Assembly: GCA_035499295.1 (NCBI GenBank)
Contig: DATJZG010000184.1
Location: forward strand, 1-12,421
Source: DATJZG01 sp035499295
Lineage (GTDB): Bacteria > Myxococcota > Myxococcia > Myxococcales > Anaeromyxobacteraceae
Direction: 5' to 3'
DNA: 12,421 nt
Positions 5,732-12,281 of the stretch are shown here, one piece after another. Every line of letters begins with the position of its first letter. Position 1 is the stretch's first letter. A program made the translations under genes and the position numbers. Below the pieces are notes generated by a model that was not told the DNA's origin, ran no database searches, and worked only from the letters and a program-made list of their open reading frames with translations.

Positions 5732-6712
5732 CTACTGGAGTGCGGACCCAAAGAGAGTCTTCCGGGCCAGAACCTCAAGTGTTGCGAAGACTCTCTGGTC
5801 AGGCAGGCCAGTGCCGCCAATCCGCCACTCGGCGTTCACGGCAAGTTTAATAATACCTTTGAAATCACTGGGCGCAGCGAATCTGATATATACGGCGAGA
5901 GCGAATCCAACCCCCGAGTCGTCCCCCATCCGCAAGAAGAACGGTCCCGCCGCAAAGCGCCAGAGCGCCCCCTTTCGGTCAGCAGCCCCGGCCAGCGCCG
6001 AGGCGGAAAAGACCTCCATCGATTTCGGGGCGCCGAGAGGCTGTTTATCGCAAATTTGCGCAGCGTCGGTGCCCGTTCCGTCAGGGCGAGCCACCGAGCC
6101 CGCGGGAACGCACCACATTGCTTGGGTCGTTGAGGCTTGGTGCTTCCACTCCGAAGACAGAGTGAGTTCAAGGCTTGGAATCAAATCACCGGCAAGAGAA
6201 GGCGGTATAGTCGCGAAATAGAAACCGAGGAGACCGTACCCATGTTGCTCGTTTTTTACTAATGTCAAATCAGGACTTGTTGTGGACAAATACTTGAATG
6301 AGTCCCATCCAGCAAGAAAGCCAAGCGATACAATTCTAAGCGGAAACGGCGTCTCGAGAGTATCATCTGGAAGTCTCGGAATATAGTAATATGTAGTCTC
6401 GAGTCCGAGTCTAATTGGAATTGAGTTCGTAATGTCCGAGCCGTTGGAAGAAAATATGGTTCCAACGCCGTTTGTTGTTGTGACTAGAACCACGGGCGAA
6501 AACCCCAGGGCCCAACCCTCCCAATCTTTCTGGCCATGTGTCACAACAAATATGTCGGCGCCGGCCTGGGCGGTGGCCTGTCCGTTGGTTGTGGCCGTGA
6601 GCTTAGCGTGCGGTGTCGTAACTACCACCTGGGCGCCGGACACCCGGGCGCAGAGCAGTACGAGGCAGACCGTAAATCCGACCCCTCTATGAAATAGTAA
6701 ACTTATACTCAT
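5732..6712 (-). CDS. Secreted or outer-membrane protein, 326 residues
   Basis: An N-terminal signal peptide is clear: a basic start (FHRG), a hydrophobic core (FTVCLVLLCA), and a signal peptidase I site ARVSGA before Q28. There is no lipobox. The mature part is rich in alternating beta-type segments with Thr, Ser and Asn (TTNG occurs twice) and aromatic strand ends such as LETTYYYIPRLP and GYGLLGFYFATIPPSLAG. A cysteine pair in MWCVPAG...QICDK may form a disulfide. An outer-membrane or periplasmic beta protein is the best guess; no family is recognised. The ATG at 6712 lacks a Shine-Dalgarno and overlaps the end of the upstream gene by 26 bases, so translation is probably coupled. The 5' part uses AT-rich codons (AGT ATA AGT TTA). 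Confidence 0.75.
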   Translation of the reverse strand: MSISLLFHRGVGFTVCLVLLCARVSGAQVVVTTPHAKLTATTNGQATAQAGADIFVVTHGQKDWEGWALGFSPVVLVTTTNGVGTIFSSNGSDITNSIPIRLGLETTYYYIPRLPDDTLETPFPLRIVSLGFLAGWDSFKYLSTTSPDLTLVKNEQHGYGLLGFYFATIPPSLAGDLIPSLELTLSSEWKHQASTTQAMWCVPAGSVARPDGTGTDAAQICDKQPLGAPKSMEVFSASALAGAADRKGALWRFAAGPFFLRMGDDSGVGFALAVYIRFAAPSDFKGIIKLAVNAEWRIGGTGLPDQRVFATLEVLARKTLFGSALQ

Positions 6713-7139
6713 AGACGTTTGGCGGCGGAAGTGGTATTGATTTGACTTGTGTTTTGGATTGAGTAGAATCTAATATATAGACGTCGAGCTTCGTAGCTCC
6801 GTCCCAATAGTCTATGTGAAAAAATTGGCAGAGATAATCTCCTTTGGGCAACTGGAGAGGCCCCGAGGGGTGCCCCATGCCCAGGTCAATGTCGCCGAAA
6901 GAGCCAAGATGGTCCGAGCAAAAGAGGTGACCCCGGACGTCTATCAATGGCTGGTCGGTATCAATCGCGACTTTGACTATGGGAACAGGAGCTCCCTTCG
7001 TCGTCGCTGCGATATCTAAAGGCCGGAGCTGAGTCCGTAGGCGAGGGCGTTGTTTCGGGCGGCGCAATTTCCGGGCGCTTGATTTGCCCGGACGAGGGTC
7101 CTTCGGGCCCGGCTTCTTGCCATCGTTTTGCGCAGCCAC
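6687..7139 (-). CDS. Hypothetical protein with basic N-terminal tail, 150 residues
   Basis: The GTG at 7139 is chosen because AGGGGG lies about 5 bases upstream. Residues 1-40 are strongly basic and Pro-rich (KKPGPKDPRPGKSSARKLRR) and probably disordered. Residues 50-150 look like a beta-sandwich-type domain: PIVKVAIDTDQPLIDVRGHL, LPKGDYLCQFFHIDYWDG, TKLDVYILDS. There is no signal peptide. It is the first gene of a minus-strand run and overlaps the secreted-protein gene by 26 bases, so the two are very likely co-expressed. The basic tail could bind nucleic acid or acidic partners. The 3' half has AT-rich codons. The family is not recognised. Confidence 0.68.
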   Translation of the reverse strand: MAAQNDGKKPGPKDPRPGKSSARKLRRPKQRPRLRTQLRPLDIAATTKGAPVPIVKVAIDTDQPLIDVRGHLFCSDHLGSFGDIDLGMGHPSGPLQLPKGDYLCQFFHIDYWDGATKLDVYILDSTQSKTQVKSIPLPPPNVYEYKFTIS

Positions 7140-7355
7140 GGTGACCCCCTTGCATTTCGGTCTGCAGCGAAGGGCTGGGAGCCGGCGGGTGCAAGTCCGG
7201 AGTCTCGGACGGGAGGTGGCCGAAGGGACTACGACGCTTTGTGGGATAGTTGTTTGCGCGGTGACCGAGGCGTTTCCAGCGCTAGCGCCTTCCTTGCGTC
7301 ACGTCCGCGGCGTCCGAGTCCGAAGGGACTAGGGCAGCGTGCGCGTGACGAGCCC
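7140..7355. other. 216-bp spacer with a small repeat pair
   Basis: Lies upstream of the 7139 gene and downstream of the lipoprotein gene, both minus strand. Frames here are not protein-like. The 12-mer CCGAAGGGACTA occurs twice, about 100 bases apart (near 7222 and 7319). A short hairpin GTCCG/CGGAC lies near 7196-7211. No promoter could be assigned. Confidence 0.4.
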
Positions 7356-7904
7356 CTAGAGCTTTGTCAGCGTGTATTGAAGCGGGTTGCTCAGGCCGGA
7401 ATCACTGCAAGCCGTGGCGGCGTCCCCTGCTACAGTTGTGATGGTCACGGTCCCTCCCGCTGCGGTTGGGATGGCCGTGAAGCTCCAAGTATCCATTCCT
7501 GAAAGGGCGACGCCGCACGCGCCTCCAAGAGCGCCCACCGCGGCCAACAGACTTGCGCAGGCGCTAGCAGAGTTGGGGGAGCAAGTCGTCACCCCAAAGG
7601 CTGTCACGGTGAAGCTGCTATCGGAGGGATAGGTCACGTGGTAGCCAATCGAGTCCGTGCAAGTGGCATCCGACACGCTCACGGTCAGGGCTTGTCCGGC
7701 ATCGGTCCACTCAAACTTCGTACTCCTGCCTTGTTCGATGCCGGGAGCAGTTCCAGGGAGCCCCGGGCCTCCGTTGCAGTGGTTCGCGGTCATGGCGTAG
7801 GAGCCCGAGAACGTTGTCGGCGGTGGGGGCGTGTTGCTGCTTCCGCAAGCCAACGGCAGGCCGACCAACACCATGACGAAACCTGCGAATGCGCTCCATC
7901 GCAT
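7356..7904 (-). CDS. Cysteine-rich lipoprotein, 182 residues
   Basis: The ATG at 7904 has GGGAGG 6 bases upstream. The signal peptide ends in LPLAC, a good lipobox, with Cys20 as the lipidated residue and Gly-Ser-Ser after it, which suits outer-membrane sorting. A short Pro tract (TPPPPTTF) links to the domain. The mature domain is Thr/Ser/Ala-rich, with six further cysteines at 43, 82, 108, 116, 130 and 166, enough for three disulfides. Beta-type segments such as ALTVSVSDATC and GTVTITTVAGDA suggest a beta-sandwich. No enzyme motif is seen. It diverges from the zinc-finger gene across a 250-base region with inverted repeats. The family is unknown. Confidence 0.8.
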   Translation of the reverse strand: MRWSAFAGFVMVLVGLPLACGSSNTPPPPTTFSGSYAMTANHCNGGPGLPGTAPGIEQGRSTKFEWTDAGQALTVSVSDATCTDSIGYHVTYPSDSSFTVTAFGVTTCSPNSASACASLLAAVGALGGACGVALSGMDTWSFTAIPTAAGGTVTITTVAGDAATACSDSGLSNPLQYTLTKL

Positions 7905-8154
7905 GACAAGCCTCCCGCACGAGTCTTGTCACTTGCATACGGCGGCGTGGAACCGGCGGCAGGTACCTTCGAGGTACGCCCAAGGAAGTAGGACGCCCTG
8001 TCCAGAACATCGGCAAGACGCGCTAATTCAAACTCCCGACTTCCCCTTCATGGGTGAGTTGTCGCCCACCGCCCGCTTCTGCCAGACGGTGGGCCGGTCG
8101 GGCCGCGCTCGCGCTGGCCGGTCATCAAGGTGGTTCGGGTGAGGCGTACGCCGG
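7905..8154. promoter_or_regulatory. Divergent intergenic region with two inverted repeats
   Basis: The shared upstream region of the minus-strand lipoprotein gene and the plus-strand zinc-finger/RHH gene. It holds a perfect 6-bp hairpin/dyad GTACCT-TCG-AGGTAC (7963-7977), 59 bases from the lipoprotein start. A second dyad, GCCCACCG...CGGTGGGC (8064-8071 and 8087-8094, 15-base loop), lies 60 bases before the plus-strand gene. These are plausible operators or leader structures; no -10/-35 boxes can be named with confidence. Confidence 0.4.
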
Positions 8155-9036
8155 ATGCGGGAGAGGACGATTAGGGCCGTGGGCCGCAAGCCACGCCCGA
8201 AGGTGCCGTGCGCTGTCCCCGGCTGCGGGCGACTCATCCAGCGGCGCGACCTCTGCCTCTATCACTACCGGGAACGCGCTCTGCCGAGATGCCGAGTCCG
8301 GGGCTGTGGACGGGCAGCGGTGCGGTTCGGCGTCTGTGAGACGCATCACAAGAGGCCCGGCAAGCATGTCCGGCCCCGACCCATCCGTAGCCGCGTCGGC
8401 GTGCCGCGGGTCCTGGCCTGGGGTCGGCTGTACGTTCGACCCGAGGCGGTCCCCATCGTCGAGCGGGAGGCAAGGGCGCTTGGGGTCAGTCACTCTGGCC
8501 TGCTGGCGGAGATAGTCGAAGCCTGGGCGAAGGCGCGGGAAGCGGGGGCGAGACCGTGGAGGCTGGCCAGTACATGTCGCGCGCCAGGTTGTGAGCGGCC
8601 TGTCTACGCGCGCGGACTCTGCCGGCCGCACTCGATACAGGAGCGGCGGGGGCAAGCACTGAGGCCGGTCCGGAATCACGTCCAGGAGAAGCGCATCGGC
8701 TCGGTCCGGCTCCCAGCGCAGGTTGTGGGCCAGTTGAGGAGGGCCGCCGAGGGCGCGGGGCTGACCGTTGCCGGGGCCATCCGGTACGCACTCGACGCCG
8801 GGCTCAGACGACCTGCCGAGCTGGCCAAGCCGCGGGTGGCGGGGCGGGGTCCGGCGGCGGTGGGCCCGGTGATGCGGCTCGGGTCTCTCGCCATGCCGGC
8901 CAGCCTGGCCAAGCGGCTGCACCGCGCCTCTCGGCAGTTCGCTATCCCCTCGGCCGAGGTCATCCGTCGCGCGGTCGAGCTATGGCTTGCCAGTGCTGGG
9001 TGGTCAGAGCACCGTCGCCCGCGCCCGCTATCCTAG
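8155..9036 (+). CDS. Triple zinc-finger / ribbon-helix-helix protein, 293 residues
   Basis: Three copies of C-x4-C-x9-C-x2-H are visible: C19/C24/C34/H37, C46/C51/C61/H64 and C141/C146/C156/H159, each with the same frame (PGCGR...DLCLYH, RGCGR...GVCETH, PGCER...GLCRPH). Between and after them are three stretches with ribbon-helix-helix (MetJ/Arc-like) character: about 90-127 (GRLYVRPEAVPIVEREARAL), 180-217 (IGSVRLPAQVVGQLRRAAEG) and 240-280 (RLGSLAMPASLAKRLHRASR). Each has a short strand followed by two helices. The order is Zn-Zn-RHH-Zn-RHH-RHH, and the protein is very Arg-rich. DNA binding, perhaps as a regulator, is a strong inference. The ATG at 8155 has GGGTGAGG at 10 bases; a GTG at 8179 is an alternative. 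The stop lies 4 bases before the next gene, so the two are probably co-translated. Confidence 0.85.
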   Translation: MRERTIRAVGRKPRPKVPCAVPGCGRLIQRRDLCLYHYRERALPRCRVRGCGRAAVRFGVCETHHKRPGKHVRPRPIRSRVGVPRVLAWGRLYVRPEAVPIVEREARALGVSHSGLLAEIVEAWAKAREAGARPWRLASTCRAPGCERPVYARGLCRPHSIQERRGQALRPVRNHVQEKRIGSVRLPAQVVGQLRRAAEGAGLTVAGAIRYALDAGLRRPAELAKPRVAGRGPAAVGPVMRLGSLAMPASLAKRLHRASRQFAIPSAEVIRRAVELWLASAGWSEHRRPRPLS

Positions 9037-9040
9037 GGCC

Positions 9041-10237
9041 GTGACAAGACCGCCCGACCGCTGGACTCACGCCGACGTGCTGGCCGCCGTGAAGAACAAG
9101 GCCGCCGAGACGGACGCGTTGGACTTCAAGCGCGACCTATACACAGACACGGGCGAGTTCGCGGCGGACCTCGTTTCGTTCGCGAACAGTGGCGGCGGGG
9201 TCATCGCGCTCGGCGTCGAGGAAGACAAGCTGACTCGGCGCGCCTCCGGGGCTCCGGGCGTAGTGGTCTCGGAGGGCGCAACAAACTGGATGACGCAAGC
9301 AGCGGCTGACCTCGTGGAGCCGCGGCTGGAGTGGCGCCCCGTTGCTCTCGAAGAGGCTGGCCAGCCCTCGTTCTATCTGCTCACGCTCCGCGCGCCGAGA
9401 GAGGGGCTGCACGCGGTGAGGGTGGGCGACGGCTACCGCTTCTATCGGCGAGACGGCCTGAGGAAGCGGAGCATGAACATCGCGGAGATTGCTGCCCGGT
9501 TCAAAGGCGACCGCCCTCTCCGTGAGATGGCGCGGGAACTCGGCGACCAATCGTTCCGGGCCATCTCAACGCAGGCAGCAGGGGGCTGGCTGACTCTGAC
9601 CACGATTCCACGAGCTCCGGGACACTGGCACATCGACACGGCGGCCGTTGACGCGCTACGGAACGAGCGGCTTCAAGTACGGAACGCTCAGCCGTGGCTG
9701 CACGCGCATCTCTGGTCGGGCATGACGGAGCGAACGCTCGCGGGAGGTCGTGTGCTGGTGAGGAGCGACGGCGAGAAGGTGTCGCTGAACTACGAGCTAT
9801 TCAGTGACGGAAGCTCGGTGCTGTCCCAGTCACTGCGTCTGTTGTTCACGCCGGAGAATGTCGTCCGGCCCGGAGACCTGGTGCAACGGGTCTACTTCCT
9901 CGTCGAGTACGCGTTTAAGCACGCAATTAGGGCAGAAGCTGGCCCGCGGCTGCACGTGCTGGTCGAGTTCAGGCCCCCCGAGAACGCGGTTCTACGGTTC
10001 AACGATTACGGCGGAGAGTTCGCGTACTCAGGCCCGTCACGCCTGGCAGTCGAAGACGCGGCAGACTTGAGCGAGCCTCCGCTTCTCGTCGCTCGTCGCC
10101 TGCTCACAGGCATCTTCCAGGCCTTCGGTGTTCCCGAGGTCGAACATGTCACGGCGGACGGACGCCTCTCGCTCCAGCGCTGGCCCGAGATAGACCGCAC
10201 GATGTGGCCGCCGGAAGTCTGGGCCACCCGGGCATAA
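9041..10237 (+). CDS. Schlafen/AlbA_2-domain protein, 398 residues
   Basis: The GTG at 9041 is preferred because it lies 4 bases after the preceding stop. A TTG at 8987 would overlap that gene by 50 bases. Ribosome binding is weak, which fits coupling. Residues 20-155 form an AlbA_2 (Schlafen core) domain: ETDALDFKRD (23-32), DLVSFANSGGGVIALGV (43-59), YLLTLRAPR and GYRFYRRDGLRKRSM (131-145). In known families this domain is a putative nucleic-acid-binding or ATPase-like module, in several cases tied to defence or regulation. The remaining ~230 residues (LTLTTIPRAPGHWHIDTAAV, VQRVYFLVEYAFKHAIRAEA, RLHVLVEFRPPENAVLRFND) are not recognised and may be a sensor or effector part. Biochemical activity is unknown. 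Confidence 0.82.
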   Translation: MTRPPDRWTHADVLAAVKNKAAETDALDFKRDLYTDTGEFAADLVSFANSGGGVIALGVEEDKLTRRASGAPGVVVSEGATNWMTQAAADLVEPRLEWRPVALEEAGQPSFYLLTLRAPREGLHAVRVGDGYRFYRRDGLRKRSMNIAEIAARFKGDRPLREMARELGDQSFRAISTQAAGGWLTLTTIPRAPGHWHIDTAAVDALRNERLQVRNAQPWLHAHLWSGMTERTLAGGRVLVRSDGEKVSLNYELFSDGSSVLSQSLRLLFTPENVVRPGDLVQRVYFLVEYAFKHAIRAEAGPRLHVLVEFRPPENAVLRFNDYGGEFAYSGPSRLAVEDAADLSEPPLLVARRLLTGIFQAFGVPEVEHVTADGRLSLQRWPEIDRTMWPPEVWATRA

Positions 10238-10333
10238 CGGGTCGGAGGGCCACGCGGGCCGCAACCCAGGCCGTCTGCTCACTTGCTCGTGGGCTATGCC
10301 GGAGGGCTCGGAGCGCCTGGCTGGGAATGAGCG

Positions 10334-10888
10334 TCAGTACTGGGGCAGGGCAGTTCTCGGGCGAGCGCGCCGTGTCCCGGTTGAGTGCAGCGGGTTGAGG
10401 GCCGGGAACGGACCCAGAGCGCCGCTCCTAGCCCGCTTCTCCACCTCAAAGGCAGTCGTCCCGTTGGCCACGCAGGCGTATCGATATGCCAGTCGCTCGT
10501 GGATATAGGCTCGACAGAGGGCATCCATCGAGTGCTCCCCGGCGGCGATGGCCTTGACCTGGGCCCTCGTCAGGGTCGGCAGGACCAAGCGGTCGGCCAC
10601 GTAGACCACGAACTGGTCGCCACTCCTTCGCCCGGACCAATGAGAGTGGAGACGCGTCCGCAGGCCCCATGCCCGCCCTCGCATCTTGGCGTGACCAAGA
10701 CTCTCCTCGGTCGCGCTTCGGCCGGACATGCCGACGTAGATGAGTTCGCGTCCGTCCCAGATGCTGTAGACGCCGGCGGTAACGCTGGGGGCACCAGGGT
10801 TGGGCCAGTCGGAGAAGCGGTGAAGCGGGGCAGACCTCAACGCCTGAAGGGCCTGTTCCACGCCGAGCATTCGCCGAGCGTAGGCCAT
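10334..10888 (-). CDS. GIY-YIG nuclease-family protein, 184 residues
   Basis: The signature is clear. GVY at 39-41 and IYVGMSGR at 50-57 form the GIY-YIG strands. GLRTRLHSHWSGRRSGDQFV (75-94) supplies the catalytic Arg and the basic helix. FEVEKRARSGALGPFPALNP (147-166) supplies the metal-binding Glu and the conserved Asn. The RRSGDQFVVYV block and length suit stand-alone members of the family, not UvrC or an intron homing enzyme with a DNA-binding tail. Family members cut DNA; the target here is unknown. The ATG at 10888 has no Shine-Dalgarno; an internal ATG at residue 7 is no better. It converges on the Schlafen gene (96 bases apart) and diverges from the 11060 lipoprotein. Confidence 0.88.
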   Translation of the reverse strand: MAYARRMLGVEQALQALRSAPLHRFSDWPNPGAPSVTAGVYSIWDGRELIYVGMSGRSATEESLGHAKMRGRAWGLRTRLHSHWSGRRSGDQFVVYVADRLVLPTLTRAQVKAIAAGEHSMDALCRAYIHERLAYRYACVANGTTAFEVEKRARSGALGPFPALNPLHSTGTRRARPRTALPQY

Positions 10889-11059
10889 GGCTTGGTCGGG
10901 TGGGGACGCTCGAGTTTGTGCAAGGGGTCAGCGGTGACATCGGTTGCCGCCGTTGCCCCATCTCGGAAGCGAGACGCCTTAAGCGCGTCGCGGCTTTTCA
11001 GGGGGGGCCGATAAGGGCGCGTCCTTGCAAGCGCAACGGGCTCACCTGGGAGGCCTTCC
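10889..11059. promoter_or_regulatory. 171-bp divergent promoter region between nuclease and lipoprotein
   Basis: Both flanking genes start here, pointing outward, so two promoters must lie within. An imperfect hairpin (GCG-AG-ACGC / GCGTCGC, near 10970-10992) is followed by TTTT. No -10/-35 pair is convincing. GGGAGG (11048-11053) is the ribosome binding site of the lipoprotein. Confidence 0.4.
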
Positions 11060-11719
11060 ATGCGACACGCTTGTATCGCATTCCTTCTGCTTGCTGCCTG
11101 CGTCTCGACCAAGACCACCGCCGTCCGCAGCGCCGAATTCAACGGCGCCCACTTCAGCGGCGTCCTGGTGTTCGTAAACACGAGCGACATGGAGAAGCGT
11201 CGTCACTATGAGGACGCGCTCGTCAGGGAGCTCGCGGCCAGGCGCATTCCGGCCCGCCCCTCACTCGACCTGTTCCCGCCCATCGACGCGGTCACGCCGG
11301 AGGTTGTGACGAGTCGCTGTGCCTCCGCCGGTCTCGATACGGCCCTGACTGTCGTAGTCGCGGGCGAGTCGCATCAGACCGTCATCACCGGCCAGCACAC
11401 CAATGCCAACTGCTACGGCACCTCGAACGGGACGGCCACGGCCTATGCGACGGGCCCTGGCACGGCGACGGCAAACTACTCCGGCACCTCCAGTGCCAAC
11501 TGTTACGGGAACACCTACAATACGACCGCCACCCAGCACGCGATGGGCATCGAGATTCGGCTCACCGAGTTGGCCAGCGGCAAGACGGTCTGGATGGCGC
11601 AGAGCCAGGGCTCAGGCGGCGCCGGGGGCGTCTTCGGCAAGATGGGAATGGGCTCCGACATCATCGAGCACATGGCCAAGGACATCGGCGACCAGATTGC
11701 CGTCGCGGGCCTGTTTTGA
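11060..11719 (+). CDS. Lipoprotein with Thr/Asn/Gly-rich segment, 219 residues
   Basis: The ATG at 11060 has GGGAGG (11048-11053) 6 bases upstream. The lipobox is LLAAC with Cys14 lipidated. Residues 35-100 resemble an alpha/beta unit with SGVLVFVNTSD, RRHYEDALVRELAARRIPAR and LFPP, a pattern seen in small secreted lipoproteins that act at the envelope. Residues 114-160 are low complexity and carry the motif ANCYG twice (116-120 and 146-150) around a GTATAYATGPGTATANYSGT block. The C-terminal part (GIEIRLTELASGKTVWMAQS) is a typical strand pair, ending with an amphipathic helix. The family is not named with confidence. It is divergent from the GIY-YIG gene. Confidence 0.78.
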   Translation: MRHACIAFLLLAACVSTKTTAVRSAEFNGAHFSGVLVFVNTSDMEKRRHYEDALVRELAARRIPARPSLDLFPPIDAVTPEVVTSRCASAGLDTALTVVVAGESHQTVITGQHTNANCYGTSNGTATAYATGPGTATANYSGTSSANCYGNTYNTTATQHAMGIEIRLTELASGKTVWMAQSQGSGGAGGVFGKMGMGSDIIEHMAKDIGDQIAVAGLF

Positions 11720-12023
11720 GCGTTAAGCGCAAACTCTAAGTCGTCCCGGCGTGCCAAGCTCAGCTCGTTGACTGAGGGCGAGTGTTGAACGGCCATCCGT
11801 GTCCGTCGTGACGCGAACGCCGGGCGCTAGTAACGGTCCGAAGCGGCCGACAGTCGGGCCGTCCAATTACGCGTAATGACGAGGTCTTTCGGATTGTCCG
11901 GAAGTCGGCCCACTCGAGTAGACCGTATATGGAGGCACGCGTCGGCTTGACGCGCTCTCGTCCTGGATGGGCCAGGGCAGAACGAATGCAACCGCAATAG
12001 GCCAGCCGGGCGCGTGCAGAAGG
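11720..12023. promoter_or_regulatory. About 300-bp spacer with a perfect 12-bp palindrome
   Basis: No gene supported on either strand; the minus-strand frame 11760-12125 is Arg/Pro/Ser-rich and looks like a shadow. The clearest element is the palindrome ATTACGCGTAAT (11866-11877), a candidate operator. A hairpin CGGCC/GGCCG lies just before it (about 11844-11862). Confidence 0.4.
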
Positions 12024-12281
12024 ATGGGAGACAGGCGAGAGCGGCTTCGGCGCTTCTTTGGGCTGTACGCCGTTGTTGGGCGCGTAGACAGTAGGGCTAG
12101 TCGGCCGGTCGTATGGTGGGCTCATCGTCTTCGGAGCATCTGGAACGACCCGAGCATCACCGTTGACGATGTGCTCACGGCGATGTCCTCGGTGCCGCGT
12201 ATCCGAGTGGCCCCGGGTGGCGAGACCAACGTGCTGGCTGGCCGCACGTTCTCGATGATTCGCGGGGAGGGCGGACGATGA
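12024..12281 (+). CDS. Small hypothetical protein, about 85 residues, start uncertain
   Basis: The C-terminal half is convincingly coding: NDPSITVDDVLTAMSSVPRI then VAPGGETNVLAGRTFSMIRG, with G/C third positions. Its TGA overlaps the next ATG as ATGA (12278-12281), a sign of translational coupling. The N-terminus is unclear. ATG 12024 is used here, ATG 11967 is possible, and neither has a good ribosome binding site. The first ~35 residues are Arg-rich and may not all be translated. It is not recognised and has no signal peptide or membrane segment. Confidence 0.5.
   Translation: MGDRRERLRRFFGLYAVVGRVDSRASRPVVWWAHRLRSIWNDPSITVDDVLTAMSSVPRIRVAPGGETNVLAGRTFSMIRGEGGR

Noticed and set aside
5289..6221. 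310-residue plus-strand ORF
   Set aside because: Ser/Pro/Arg-rich antisense of the membrane and secreted protein genes, which have clear hydrophobic signals.
7160..7240. Cobalamin-riboswitch-like string (GGGAGCCGGCGGGTGCAAGT then CCGGAG)
   Set aside because: Only part of the GGGAA/CCGG...TCCGG block is matched, no B12 box is present, and no plus-strand gene follows within range.
8125..8922. 265-residue minus-strand ORF
   Set aside because: Antisense of the zinc-finger/RHH gene; Arg/Pro-rich with no motif.
8987..9040. TTG start for the Schlafen-type gene
   Set aside because: Overlaps the preceding gene by 50 bases with no ribosome binding site; GTG 9041 sits 4 bases after the stop.
10970..11000. 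Hairpin followed by TTTT as a terminator
   Set aside because: It lies between two outward-facing genes, so there is no transcript for it to end; the stem has a bulge and the T-run is short.
10385..11014. 209-residue plus-strand ORF
   Set aside because: Antisense of the GIY-YIG gene, which has the full catalytic signature.
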